From JBHIBD01 sp046758865 (GTDB taxonomy: Bacteria; Planctomycetota; Brocadiia; Brocadiales; Bathyanammoxibiaceae): 64,000 bases of DNA. Positions 1 through 8,717 of this stretch are shown one piece after another; position 1 is the first letter of the stretch, and each line of letters starts with the position of its first letter. A program made the position numbers and the translations under genes. Location of the stretch: contig JBHIBD010000002.1 in the NCBI GenBank assembly GCA_046758865.1, positions 6,008-70,007 of the forward strand, read 5' to 3'. The notes below the pieces were generated by a model that saw nothing but the letters and a program-made list of their open reading frames with translations, searched no databases and was not told the DNA's origin.

Positions 1-50
1 GTAAGGCATTATATCTTTTTTGAGTATATCTATCGTTGTGTGAAATATAG

Positions 51-177
51 GCTTATGTTCACAGTAATAAAAGTCTTGCAATGTCCGGTCGATATTGAGA
101 ATAGTATCATCGAGACTATTGTATGTCGGATACTACGGCATTGCTGTAGAAGTATACAGTATTTTGGTATTTAGCCC
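51..177 (+). promoter_or_regulatory. comF upstream region, also copied at about 51.6 kb
   Basis: This is the non-coding leader of comF. From about position 85 onward it is clearly similar to 51594-51723, sharing the stretch around GAGAATAGTATCAT and the run into the start codon. It contains several short inverted words (ATAGTAT, ACTAT, GTATAC), so it may hold an operator. No convincing -35/-10 pair can be fixed in this copy. The regulatory role is inferred from conservation of the copied block. Confidence 0.4.
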
Positions 178-930
178 ATGGCATTTAGGCAATATCTAGC
201 GGCCTTTACTAACCTCCTCTACCCGATGCATTGCTTTGGCTGCCGAAGGAGTCTTCATGGTGAGGAGAGTCGGTATCTTTGCAAGAGCTGCTGGGGAGGA
301 ATAAGTTATATTACAGGCACACGATGCCCGAGGTGTGGCATGGGCCTTGGTGATTATGCCCTGATTTCTCTGGAAGGCTGCGTGGAATGTAGGACCCACA
401 GGTTCAGGTTTGATGGCGCCTTTTCTGCTGTCTATTATGAGGGTGTCATAAAAGAGCTTATACATCAATTCAAATATGGAAGACAAGAATTTCTCGCAGC
501 ACCCCTGGCAGAAATCCTCGTGCGGTATGTCAAAGAAAGCAACCTTAGTCTAGCCAATATAGATAAAGTGGTGGCTGTACCCCTCCATTGGAGGAAGAGG
601 ACAGAGCGGGGTTTTAACCAGGCAGAGCTTTTGGGGCGAAACGTTGGAAGGTTTCTTGGTATAGATGTATGCATTGGGGGCCTACAGAGGGTCCGAAACA
701 CCCGTTCCCAGACCAGCCTTCCCTATTATCGGCGTGAAGAAAATGTTCGTGATGCCTTTTTGGTCAAAAAACCCGCCGAATTTGGAGAAAAGGACATACT
801 TCTTGTAGACGATGTCCTGACCTCTGGCCTTACCGCATCGGAATGTGCCAGGGTTCTTAAAGAGGCCGGAGCAAGAAGGGTCTATGTCCTTACAGTTGTG
901 AAATCTAGACGAATGATGGCCAGAGCTTAA
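178..930 (+). CDS. comF: ComF family phosphoribosyltransferase-like protein
   Basis: A cytoplasmic protein of the ComF/GntX family, implicated in DNA uptake or handling of transforming DNA in competent bacteria; its substrate is not established. The N-terminus has a zinc-ribbon-like cysteine set (C20-x2-C23, C35, C38, then CPRC near residue 50). The C-terminal half is a type I phosphoribosyltransferase fold with the PRPP-binding motif VDDVLTSG around residues 210-217. Length (250 aa) is normal for the family. It uses the ATG at 178 with only a weak ribosome site. It heads a run of co-directional genes. Its first 25 codons and upstream region have a degenerate second copy at 51.6-51.8 kb. Family call is firm; the physiological role here is unknown. 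Confidence 0.9.
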   Translation: MAFRQYLAAFTNLLYPMHCFGCRRSLHGEESRYLCKSCWGGISYITGTRCPRCGMGLGDYALISLEGCVECRTHRFRFDGAFSAVYYEGVIKELIHQFKYGRQEFLAAPLAEILVRYVKESNLSLANIDKVVAVPLHWRKRTERGFNQAELLGRNVGRFLGIDVCIGGLQRVRNTRSQTSLPYYRREENVRDAFLVKKPAEFGEKDILLVDDVLTSGLTASECARVLKEAGARRVYVLTVVKSRRMMARA

Positions 931-1019
931 TACCCTTGACTACCCAGGCTCGAAAAAGTACAATAAAAGTGAAAAAAATCGGCCAGATGTTCCTAAAGTT
1001 AAGAGAAAGGAACCCCCCT

Positions 1020-1355
1020 TTGAATATCATAGTTTCTGGAAGGCATCTCAGCATAACCGATGCCATAAAGAGCTATGCTGAGAAGAAAGTCAAGAAGTTA
1101 GAGAAGTATTTTGATAAGCTTATTAAGGTACAAGTAAACCTGGATGTGGAGAGCGAGAGGCACCGTGCAGAGATGATTGCCTCTGCAGCAAGGGGCTCGA
1201 TACTTATAGCAGAGGTTATTGACCACGATATCTATGCAGCTATAGACAGGGCAACGGACAAATTAGAGAGGCAGTTAACCCGACATAAGGAAAAGCTGCA
1301 CAAAAAGAGACCAAAGAAGGGGTCCCCACCGATTGGTCCAGCGGCAGGTCCATGA
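1020..1355 (+). CDS. hpf: Ribosome hibernation promoting factor (HPF/RaiA, short form)
   Basis: Binds the 30S subunit near the mRNA/tRNA channel and helps inactivate ribosomes in starvation. The conserved segment starts NIIVSGRHLSITDAI and continues through the basic KKVKKLEKYFDK helix; the C-terminus is a lysine-rich tail. I place the start at TTG 1020 because family members begin here and AAAGGA lies about nine bases upstream. An in-frame extension exists (TTG 936 or ATG 987) but adds residues not typical of the family. It lacks the C-terminal dimerisation domain of long HPF. Lying directly before ptsN matches the rpoN-hpf-ptsN order of many bacteria, although rpoN here is 33 kb away. Confidence 0.85.
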   Translation: MNIIVSGRHLSITDAIKSYAEKKVKKLEKYFDKLIKVQVNLDVESERHRAEMIASAARGSILIAEVIDHDIYAAIDRATDKLERQLTRHKEKLHKKRPKKGSPPIGPAAGP

Positions 1356-1458
1356 GGAAGGCTGGGGAAGAGCACGCCTCTGCAGAGGCTCTTTGACGTT
1401 ATTGGTTTGCTAAGATACTTGTTCAGCGGTGGGGGCTTTTTCCCAGTTGGAGGATTAG

Positions 1459-1941
1459 ATGAAGCTGACTGACTTCCTTGTCGAGGAGTCGATAATCTAT
1501 GAATTAAAGTTTAGAGATAAGAAAAGCGCTATCAGGGAGATGGTTGAGGCCCTTACACGGTCTCATAAGATCCCTGCTAAGGAAGTCGATAGTGTGATGG
1601 CTGCACTCATGAAGAGGGAGCAGCTGGGCAGCACCGGAATAGGTGGCGGAGTGGCAGTACCTCACACAAAACACGGGTTCGTGTCAAGGCTGTTAGTGAC
1701 GGTTGCACGCTCAGAAGAAGGCGTAGACTTCGATGCCTTGGATGGAGAGCCTGTACACCTTGTTTTTCTTCTTTTATCCCCTAATGAGACCGCTGGTGCG
1801 CACCTGCAAGCCCTCGAAAGGATAGCCACACTTATAAGGGACAATGATTTTAGACGCTTTATGACTACGGCTTCTAACAAGGAGGAAATGATAGAGATCC
1901 TCAGAGAGGTAGACAGTCACCGCACTGGAAGCTTGACCTAA
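1459..1941 (+). CDS. ptsN: PTS IIA component, nitrogen-type (PtsN/EIIA-Ntr)
   Basis: A 160-residue phosphocarrier of the fructose/mannitol IIA family that accepts phosphate from HPr. The active-site histidine is H69 in the motif GVAVPHTKH. A good ribosome site (GGAGG) precedes ATG 1459. The next gene is an HPr-enzyme I fusion, so a complete phosphorelay is coded here, while no sugar permease (IIB/IIC) is visible anywhere in the window. That suggests regulation (potassium, nitrogen or carbon status) rather than sugar import, by analogy with the PTS-Ntr of proteobacteria. No GAF domain is present on the partner enzyme. Confidence 0.9.
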   Translation: MKLTDFLVEESIIYELKFRDKKSAIREMVEALTRSHKIPAKEVDSVMAALMKREQLGSTGIGGGVAVPHTKHGFVSRLLVTVARSEEGVDFDALDGEPVHLVFLLLSPNETAGAHLQALERIATLIRDNDFRRFMTTASNKEEMIEILREVDSHRTGSLT

Positions 1942-1978
1942 GCCTGCTGGACCATTTTCCCATCGGTAAAACACAATC

Positions 1979-3988
1979 ATGAATCGTCAACTACGGATAT
2001 TGAATGCGGACGGCCTCCATGCCCGTCCGGCCACCCGCTTTGCAGAGATAGCAAACAAGTACTCTGCGAAGATAAAGGTGAAGGCCAAGGATAAAGAGGT
2101 CAATGGTAAGAGTGTCATAGAGCTGCTAACGCTTGGTGCTGAACGGGGTACTGATATACGCATCATGGCAGACGGCAACGACGCTAATGATGCATTGGAT
2201 GCCCTCTCCAGTCTGGTAAGTGGTAACTTCGATGAACAAACGATGGTTGTCAAGAAGGGTATAGCCCTGGCACCGGGTGTGGTGATAAGAAAGGCGTTTA
2301 TTTTGGAGGGAACAGGCTACTGGGTAAAGAGGAATTTTATCCTCGAGGAACAGGTCCCCCATGAAATAAAGAGACTTAAGAAGGCTATAGAAGCGACAGA
2401 GAAGCAGATGCTGGAACTTGAAAATCAGGTTTCCTCAAGACTGGGGCATGAAATAGCAACCGTCCTTGAGGCCCACAGGATGATATTGCGGGATGAGCAT
2501 CTTAAGAGGGAATTTATCTCTAAAATAGAAAATTTTTGGGTCACAGCAGAGTTTGCCGTCTCGATGGTCTTGAAAGGCTATATAAAGAAATTCCACAGCA
2601 TCGAAAACCAATACATAAAGGAACGGGCAGGCGATATAGTTGATATAGAGAACAAACTGCTGGGCAACCTGATGGGGGAGAAGCGCGAAGAGTTAAAAAA
2701 TCTCTCGGAAGAGGTAGTACTTATCACCCGCGTTTTAAGGCCTTCAGAGACAGCATCTCTCGATGCAGAAAAGATAAAAGGTTTTGCTACGGAGGTCGGC
2801 GGTAGAACATCACACACTGCCATACTGGCTCGCGCCTTGGGGATACCAGGCGTAGTGGGCCTCGGCACTATCACCACGGAGATTTACCCAGGTGATACGG
2901 TCATCATCGACGGAAACAAAGGCGTGGTAATATTAAGGCCTGACGAAGAGACCATAAATGAGTATGCGGAGAGGGAAAAGACTATACATGTATTTGAGGC
3001 CAAGCTTACTCAAGAATTACAGGACCAGCCTGCTGAGACACCAGATGGCAGGGCGATAACCATCATGGGAAACATCGATTTCCCCAGGGAAGTTAAGACC
3101 CATCTACGCTACGGTGCCAGCGGTGTTGGGCTTTACAGGACGGAGTACCTCTTCCTTGAGACGGGCAATCCTCCCACTGAAGGACATCACCTTAGGTCTT
3201 ACCTTGAGTCTGTGGAGCAGCTCGGGGACAGGCCGATCGTTGTAAGGACGGTGGACCTGGGGGCCGATAAGTTCTTCAATGGCAATGACTACATGGAATC
3301 AAATCCATTTCTGGGGTGCCGTTCCATCCGTTACTGCTTTGAACACCCGAACATATTTAACACCCAGCTAAAGGCAATCCTCAGGGCATCGGCCCTGAAG
3401 AAGAACGTAAGGATACTCTTTCCGCTTATTTCCTCCCTGCAGGAGTTCCGCAGGGCAAAGAAGATGGTTAGAGAGGCAATGGAAGAATTGGAGAGAAAAG
3501 GATTACCTTTTGACGAGAACATACCCATGGGGATTATGATAGAGGTGCCCTCATCTGTTCTGATAGCAGATGTGCTGGCTAAAGAAGCAGACTTCTTTAG
3601 CATAGGCACCAACGACCTAGTCCAGTACTCCTTGGCCATAGATAGGGACAACGAGGGGGTGGCCAAAATGTATTGCCCAGCACACCCCGCCATACTAAGG
3701 CTACTTAAGATGACCATTGAAGTTGCCGAAAATAACAATATTCCGGTGACGATGTGTGGCGAAATGGGCAGTGAATTGGAATATTTGGTGCTTCTGATGG
3801 GTTTGGGCCTAACAGAGTTCAGTGTGGCGCCGCCTACCATAATCCCTGCACTAAAGAAGGTTATACGCACCATTACATATGAAAGGGCTAGGGAGGTGGC
3901 CGAAGAGGTGTCCAAATTCACTGACCCGGAGAAATCGGTACGCTACCTAAGAGAAATTACCAAAGAGATTCTCCCCGAGGCCTTCTAG
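1979..3988 (+). CDS. ptsI: HPr-enzyme I fusion (PTS phosphoenolpyruvate phosphotransferase)
   Basis: One polypeptide joins HPr (about residues 1-88) to enzyme I (about 92-669). The HPr phosphorylation site is H14 in LHARPA; the segment GKSVIELL corresponds to the regulatory-serine region. Enzyme I features are the phospho-histidine H279 in GGRTSHTAI, the TIM-barrel motifs YRTEYLF, IMIEVPSS and SIGTNDLVQYSLA, and the catalytic cysteine in MCGEMGSE. It autophosphorylates from PEP and passes phosphate to its own HPr and then to PtsN encoded 37 bp upstream. Enzyme I alone is about 570 aa, so 669 fits the fusion. A diverged copy of HPr codons roughly 32-63 sits at 52.57-52.67 kb. Confidence 0.95.
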   Translation: MNRQLRILNADGLHARPATRFAEIANKYSAKIKVKAKDKEVNGKSVIELLTLGAERGTDIRIMADGNDANDALDALSSLVSGNFDEQTMVVKKGIALAPGVVIRKAFILEGTGYWVKRNFILEEQVPHEIKRLKKAIEATEKQMLELENQVSSRLGHEIATVLEAHRMILRDEHLKREFISKIENFWVTAEFAVSMVLKGYIKKFHSIENQYIKERAGDIVDIENKLLGNLMGEKREELKNLSEEVVLITRVLRPSETASLDAEKIKGFATEVGGRTSHTAILARALGIPGVVGLGTITTEIYPGDTVIIDGNKGVVILRPDEETINEYAEREKTIHVFEAKLTQELQDQPAETPDGRAITIMGNIDFPREVKTHLRYGASGVGLYRTEYLFLETGNPPTEGHHLRSYLESVEQLGDRPIVVRTVDLGADKFFNGNDYMESNPFLGCRSIRYCFEHPNIFNTQLKAILRASALKKNVRILFPLISSLQEFRRAKKMVREAMEELERKGLPFDENIPMGIMIEVPSSVLIADVLAKEADFFSIGTNDLVQYSLAIDRDNEGVAKMYCPAHPAILRLLKMTIEVAENNNIPVTMCGEMGSELEYLVLLMGLGLTEFSVAPPTIIPALKKVIRTITYERAREVAEEVSKFTDPEKSVRYLREITKEILPEAF

Positions 3989-4041
3989 GGGAAAACCTAT
4001 TGCCTGTTTTTCTGGCGTAATCCCTGGCAAATTTCTTTAAA

Positions 4042-4713
4042 TTGCAAGAGAAAAGTATTGTAGGAAGGGGCCGACACATAAGGGTTAGGCTCAGATTCCA
4101 GAAGACTGGGGTCTTGAGGCTCATCTCCCATCACGACCTAATGAGGTTGTTCGAAAGGGCTATCAGGAGGGCCAACATCCCTATCTGGATGAGCCAGGGC
4201 TTTAACCCACGGCCAAAGATGTCTTTCCCAACGGCGCTAGCCCTGGGAATAGAGGGTATCGATGAGATTATAGAGCTAGAACTCTCCCAATGGATGGCAC
4301 CTGGGAAATTGCAGGAGTGCCTGAAGGCACAGCTCCCACCGGGCCTAGTTATAACCTCAGCCGAGCCTATCACCCCTCGAAGCCCTTCCAGGGTAGATGA
4401 GTTGGTCTATCAAATTGAAGTGGACCTTCCTAAAGAGATAACACAGGAAAAGGTTGATGAATTCCTTGCTGAAAAAAAATTTCAAATATCAAGAGAGAAG
4501 AAGGGTGGAAAGAAGCTCTTTAACCTCCGCTCCTCAATAGTATCCATAACACTGGAAGACAATGTCCTCCTGTTAAAACTCAAGCCTACCAAGGAAGGCA
4601 CGGCGCGTCCAGACGAAGTCCTCAAGGCCCTCGGACTAAAAATGGGTATAGGGAGTACACCGAGGATAACGAGGAGCGCTGTCCATCTTTCTTCCTCTCA
4701 GAAGGGTGATTAA
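4042..4713 (+). CDS. TIGR03936-family (DUF2344) radical-SAM-associated protein
   Basis: Resembles the small protein, or C-terminal domain, usually found beside or fused to a radical SAM protein and next to RNase G and ribosomal protein L21 genes. Recognisable signatures are LRLISHHDLMRLFERAIRRA, SQGFNPRPKMSFP and the alternating acidic/hydrophobic C-terminus. No radical SAM domain is present in this ORF and none is adjacent, so the partner must be elsewhere. The start is TTG 4042 (an in-frame stop at 4018 excludes much extension) and lacks a clear ribosome site. It overlaps the start of the RNase G gene. The biochemical role of the family is not established; a role in RNA or ribosome modification is only suggested by context. 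Confidence 0.75.
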   Translation: MQEKSIVGRGRHIRVRLRFQKTGVLRLISHHDLMRLFERAIRRANIPIWMSQGFNPRPKMSFPTALALGIEGIDEIIELELSQWMAPGKLQECLKAQLPPGLVITSAEPITPRSPSRVDELVYQIEVDLPKEITQEKVDEFLAEKKFQISREKKGGKKLFNLRSSIVSITLEDNVLLLKLKPTKEGTARPDEVLKALGLKMGIGSTPRITRSAVHLSSSQKGD

Positions 4714-4717
4714 AACC

Positions 4718-6274
4718 ATGAGCAAAAAAATGTTAATAAATGTAGTGGAACCTGAAGAGAGCCGCATAGCCATCCTGGAAGATAATACGTTGGAAGAGCT
4801 CTATATTGAACGTATATCCAAGGGTCAGACGGTAGGAAACATCTACATGGGTAGGGTGTCCAACATAGAGCCTAGCCTGGAGGCTGCCTTTGTGGACATA
4901 GGGTTAAAAAGAAACGGCTTCCTTCACATAAGTGAGGTGCTGAATGCTGTTCTTGGTGAGGAGGAAAAAGCAGAGAAAACACGAAGCAAGAAGGAACAAA
5001 GGCGAATACAGTCACTGCTCAAGCCAGGTCAAGAACTTCTGGTACAAATAATAAGGGAGGGCGTTGGTGAAAAGGGGCCAAGCCTTACCGGCTACATAAG
5101 TCTGCCTGGCCGCTACTTGGTTCTCATGCCCTACGCCACCAGGCACGGCGTATCAAGAAAGATTTTGGACGAAGAGGAACGGGCACGACTCAAGCAGATC
5201 ATCAAAGAACTAAAACCTCCAGCTAACATGGGCCTTATCGTTCGTACCGCTGGGGCGGGTCAGACCAAGAGAGAACTTTCCAAAGACCTCAACTATTTAC
5301 TCCGCCTGTGGAAGGCGGTGGAGGAGCGACAAACGAACACCCTTATCCCTTCACTCATATACCAAGAGAGCGACCTGGTCATCAGGACCATCAGAGATAT
5401 TTTCTCCCCGGATATTGAGGAGATAATCGTTGACTCGGAGGACACTTACAGAAAGACCAAAGATTTCCTGAAGCAGATAATGCCAAAATACGTTAAAAGT
5501 GTAAGGCTCCACAGGGCGAGAGTACCCATATTCCACAAATACCGCATCGAAGAAGAAATTGAAATGATAAACAATAGGAAGATACCCCTAAAGCAGGGGG
5601 GCTCTCTGGTTATAGAACAGACGGAAGCCCTGGTGGCGATAGATGTAAACAGTGGACGGTTTAAAAAGGGCGCCGACCCAGAAGAGACCGCCTTTAGAAC
5701 CAATATAGAAGCCACTAAGGAGATTGTCCGACAAATTCGTTTGCGTGACCTGGGGGGAGTTATTATAATAGATTTTATTGATATGCAGCAAGAGCCTCAC
5801 AGGCGCGCGGTGGAAAAGGCCCTTGCTGATGCCCTGAAGAAGGACTGGGCGCGTACCAAAATGCTCAAGATGTCAAAGTTCGGCATCGTTGAGATTACGA
5901 GGCAAAGGATTAAGCGCAGCCTGAGGGATGCACTGTACGAAAGCTGCCCAGAGTGCGGGGGAACCGGGTTCACAAAGACCGTAGAAAGCCTTAGCCTCAA
6001 TATAATGAGGGAAATAAGGTCTGCCCTCGATAATAAAGAACTTAAAACAATCGAGGTGGTGGCAGACAACCAGGTAGCCCAATTTCTACAGAATCAGAAG
6101 AGAAAACATATATCTGAACTTGAAGACCATTATAGTAAAAGGATAGTGGTAAAAAGCGCTGTAGAAAATGGATGGAGGGTGGGCGACATAAGGATAAATT
6201 ACTTCAACTCAGACGGTCGGCCCATTGACCCTGTAAAGAAGGGGGAGACACGTGTACGCCATAATAAAGGATAG
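4718..6274 (+). CDS. rng: Ribonuclease E/G family endoribonuclease
   Basis: Single-strand-specific endonuclease for rRNA maturation and mRNA decay. An S1 domain with a long insertion fills roughly residues 35-125 (GNIYMGRVSNIEP, AAFVDIGLKRNGFLH). The DNase I-like catalytic part carries the metal-binding aspartates in VAIDVNSGRF and IIIDFIDMQ, and the zinc-link motif CPECGG that ties subunits together. At about 518 aa it is RNase G-like, lacking the long degradosome scaffold of RNase E. ATG 4718 is preferred over GTG 4706 because MSKKMLINV fits family starts and AGGG lies upstream. The end overlaps rplU by 23 bp, implying coupled translation. Confidence 0.93.
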   Translation: MSKKMLINVVEPEESRIAILEDNTLEELYIERISKGQTVGNIYMGRVSNIEPSLEAAFVDIGLKRNGFLHISEVLNAVLGEEEKAEKTRSKKEQRRIQSLLKPGQELLVQIIREGVGEKGPSLTGYISLPGRYLVLMPYATRHGVSRKILDEEERARLKQIIKELKPPANMGLIVRTAGAGQTKRELSKDLNYLLRLWKAVEERQTNTLIPSLIYQESDLVIRTIRDIFSPDIEEIIVDSEDTYRKTKDFLKQIMPKYVKSVRLHRARVPIFHKYRIEEEIEMINNRKIPLKQGGSLVIEQTEALVAIDVNSGRFKKGADPEETAFRTNIEATKEIVRQIRLRDLGGVIIIDFIDMQQEPHRRAVEKALADALKKDWARTKMLKMSKFGIVEITRQRIKRSLRDALYESCPECGGTGFTKTVESLSLNIMREIRSALDNKELKTIEVVADNQVAQFLQNQKRKHISELEDHYSKRIVVKSAVENGWRVGDIRINYFNSDGRPIDPVKKGETRVRHNKG

Positions 6275-6566
6275 AGGCAAACAGTATAAGGTGACGCCAG
6301 GAGAAAGCATCCTCATTGACTCACTGGAGGGCCTAAAAGAGGCTGACCGGATAGAGTTCGATGAAGTGGTGGCCGTAGGGGGCGATGATAAGGGTAAGAT
6401 TGGCACACCGCTTGTCAAGGGAGCAAAGGTAGTTGGCGAGGTAGAAGGCCAAAGACAAGGAGACAAGATAACCGTCTTCAAATTTAAACGAAGAAAAGGC
6501 TACAGGAGAAAGAGGGGCCACAGACAACGTTTTACACTGGTGAAAATAAAGGGAATTGTCGTATAA
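6252..6566 (+). CDS. rplU: 50S ribosomal protein L21
   Basis: Primary rRNA-binding protein of the large subunit. GTG 6252 begins YAIIKDRGKQYKV, the standard L21 start, preceded by AGGGGGAG. The basic loop KFKRRKGYRRKRGHRQ and the end FTLVKIKGI are typical. 104 aa is the normal length. It overlaps the 3' end of rng and is followed 18 bp later by rpmA, the universal L21-L27 pair. Confidence 0.97.
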   Translation: MYAIIKDRGKQYKVTPGESILIDSLEGLKEADRIEFDEVVAVGGDDKGKIGTPLVKGAKVVGEVEGQRQGDKITVFKFKRRKGYRRKRGHRQRFTLVKIKGIVV

Positions 6567-6584
6567 TAAAAAGAGGAAGGAATC

Positions 6585-6827
6585 ATGGCACATAAGAAGG
6601 GACAAGGCTCAAGCAGGAACGGGCGCGACAGCAACCCTCAGTACCGAGGGGTAAAACGCTATGGCGGGGAGTTTGTCACGGCCGGCTCAATAATAGTGAG
6701 GCAGTGCGGTACCAAGTTCCGTCCTGGCTTTAACGTGGGCCGCGGTCGCGATGACACCCTCTTCGCCAAGGCAAGCGGAACAGTGCGTTTCGATACAGGC
6801 AGACGTGTGAGCGTTTATTCCTCATAA
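6585..6827 (+). CDS. rpmA: 50S ribosomal protein L27
   Basis: Peptidyl-transferase-centre protein. It starts [16 protein letters not shown], so the N-terminus needs no protease trimming (unlike Firmicutes L27), and contains the conserved GSIIVRQ and [17 protein letters not shown] segments. A ribosome site GAGGAAGG precedes the start. 80 aa is slightly short but complete. A strong hairpin terminator follows before obg. Confidence 0.97.
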   Translation: MAHKKGQGSSRNGRDSNPQYRGVKRYGGEFVTAGSIIVRQCGTKFRPGFNVGRGRDDTLFAKASGTVRFDTGRRVSVYSS

Positions 6828-6863
6828 TCACAGCCTGGCCACAAGGGCGTTTTCTGCACATTA

Positions 6864-6890
6864 GGGGAGCACATCTTGCTCCCCTTTTTC
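6864..6890 (+). terminator. Rho-independent terminator between rpmA and obg
   Basis: The stem GGGGAGCA (6864-6871) pairs perfectly with TGCTCCCC (6877-6884) around a 5-nt loop, followed by TTTTT. It ends only 13 bases before the obg start codon, so it probably attenuates rather than fully isolates obg. Confidence 0.85.
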
Positions 6891-6902
6891 TATCACGTCA
6901 AT

Positions 6903-7937
6903 ATGTTCATAGACGAAGCCACAATCTACGTTAAGGGAGGCGACGGAGGTCACGGCTGTGTGAGTTTCCGACGGGAGAAGTTCGTGCCAAAGGGCGGCCC
7001 TGATGGTGGAGATGGAGGAAAGGGTGGTGATGTGATCCTCCGCACAAGCGCAAAGATAGATACACTCATGGACATTACTTCCAGAGTAAAATATATGGCA
7101 GAGAACGGGCGCCACGGGGAGGGTTCCAACAAGCATGGTCGCAACGGGAAGAATCTAATTATGCACCTACCAGTAGGGACAGTAGTCAAGGACAGAGATA
7201 GTGGCCGTGTGCTAAAGGACCTCACAGAACCAGGGCAGTGGATACGCATCGCCAGGGGCGGCAGGGGCGGTAGAGGAAACAAATATTTTGCCAGTTCAAC
7301 CAACAGAACGCCACGCATAGCGGAAAGGGGCGAGAAGGGCAAGGAACGCTGGCTCAAACTGGAACTAAAGCTTGTTGCCGATGTCGGAGTTATAGGGATG
7401 CCCAACGCAGGGAAATCTACCCTCCTGTCCCGCATATCTAAAGCACACCCAAAGATTGCCGAATATCCGTTCACAACACTTTATCCCCACCTCGGCATCG
7501 TGGAGATAGAAGAATACCGAAGAATAGTGGTGGCTGACCTACCCGGACTCATCCAGGGTGCCCACAGTGGCGTAGGCCTGGGAGATGAGTTTCTTCGACA
7601 CGTAGAGCGCACCAAGTTGCTGCTGCACCTCATCGACATCGCCCCCAAGAGTGGCCCAGACCCACTTGAGGCCTATCGTATCATAAGAAAGGAGCTAGAA
7701 CTCTATAACCCAGAACTCTCGAAGAAAAGAGAGATAATCGCAGCCAACAAAATAGACATTATTGACGAGACCCTCTACAAGAAAAGAGTCAAGTCGTTGG
7801 AAGAAACTATATCACAACCCGTTTACGGCATCTCTGCTAAGAAGGGAAACAACCTGGAAGTGCTTCTTAAGGTTGTGGCCGAGACGCTTAGAACTTTATC
7901 CAGCGAAACCCGGTTAGAGGAAACCGCCACTATATAG
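6903..7937 (+). CDS. obg: GTPase Obg/CgtA
   Basis: Ribosome-associated GTPase needed for 50S assembly and stress control. The N-terminal Obg fold is glycine-rich (KGGDGGHGCVSFRREK, GGPDGGDGGKGG). The G domain has the P-loop GMPNAGKST at residues 165-173, DLPGLI, and NKID for guanine recognition. 344 aa; the C-terminus stops soon after the G domain, so the variable Obg C-terminal domain is missing or very short. ATG 6903 gives the family start MFIDEATIYVKGG. It sits in the usual rplU-rpmA-obg order behind a hairpin terminator. Confidence 0.95.
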   Translation: MFIDEATIYVKGGDGGHGCVSFRREKFVPKGGPDGGDGGKGGDVILRTSAKIDTLMDITSRVKYMAENGRHGEGSNKHGRNGKNLIMHLPVGTVVKDRDSGRVLKDLTEPGQWIRIARGGRGGRGNKYFASSTNRTPRIAERGEKGKERWLKLELKLVADVGVIGMPNAGKSTLLSRISKAHPKIAEYPFTTLYPHLGIVEIEEYRRIVVADLPGLIQGAHSGVGLGDEFLRHVERTKLLLHLIDIAPKSGPDPLEAYRIIRKELELYNPELSKKREIIAANKIDIIDETLYKKRVKSLEETISQPVYGISAKKGNNLEVLLKVVAETLRTLSSETRLEETATI

Positions 7938-7954
7938 TATAGTTAGCAATCACC

Positions 7955-8713
7955 ATGTTAATCGCCGTAGACATTGGCAATACAAACATCCACCTGGGCT
8001 TATTTGACCTCGATAGCAGGCAATTAGTCAGCCGTTTCACGGTGAGTGCCTCTAATACTCACTTGAAGAACCTCCCTGTAGATTCGTTTATACTACAGAG
8101 TGCTTCTGACTGCATATTGGCCTCTGTTAATCCGAGGGCAGAAAGTGCCTTTTGCAACTGGTTAGATTCCAGATGGGACAGAAGCCCCCTCAGGATCCCC
8201 ATTGACGTACCTATCCACATACCAGTCCTGGTGAAAGACCCCGAGAGGGTAGGAGTGGATAGGCTGCTTAACGCCCTGGCAGCCTTCCAGAGGACCGGCA
8301 CTACAACCATTGTGGTGGACGTAGGGACTGCTATAACTATAGATGTTATATCAAACAAAGGTGAGTTTCTGGGCGGGGTAATAGCTCCAGGGCTCGAGTC
8401 CCTCAAGGAGGCACTGCACACGCGCACGGCCTTCCTGCCTAAAGTATCAGTGCAAAGACCACAACACGTCCTGGGTAAAGACACGGAGAAGGCTGTTAGA
8501 ACAGGACTCTACTGGGGTGGGGTAGGAGTGATAGAGAAGATTACAAAAAAGCTCATAGAGGAACTGGGCAATAAGCCCAGTGTTTTGGCTACCGGTGGAG
8601 ATGCAGAACTCCTTGCAAACGAAATACAATTAATAGACAGAGTGGTTCCTCATCTTACACTCGAAGGCATCCTGACCGCCTACAATGCGCAATTTAGCGG
8701 CAAAGGCATCTGA
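7955..8713 (+). CDS. coaX: Type III pantothenate kinase
   Basis: ATP-dependent phosphorylation of pantothenate, first step of coenzyme A synthesis. It has the actin-like ATPase fold with phosphate-1 motif AVDIGNTNIHLGLFD at the N-terminus, GVDRLLNALAA and VVDVGTAITIDV in the middle, and GGVIAPGLESL. 252 aa is normal. It starts at ATG 7955, 17 bp after obg, and ends 4 bp before the convergent TPR gene. Confidence 0.93.
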   Translation: MLIAVDIGNTNIHLGLFDLDSRQLVSRFTVSASNTHLKNLPVDSFILQSASDCILASVNPRAESAFCNWLDSRWDRSPLRIPIDVPIHIPVLVKDPERVGVDRLLNALAAFQRTGTTTIVVDVGTAITIDVISNKGEFLGGVIAPGLESLKEALHTRTAFLPKVSVQRPQHVLGKDTEKAVRTGLYWGGVGVIEKITKKLIEELGNKPSVLATGGDAELLANEIQLIDRVVPHLTLEGILTAYNAQFSGKGI

Positions 8714-8717
8714 CTAC

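Noticed and set aside
1020..1355. Long-form HPF
   Set aside because: The C-terminal dimerisation domain is absent; the extra residues are at the N-terminus and can be explained by a wrong start.
3331..3921. Long minus-strand frame within the HPr-EI fusion
   Set aside because: Shadow of a strongly conserved coding sequence on the other strand; serine-rich composition typical of such shadows.
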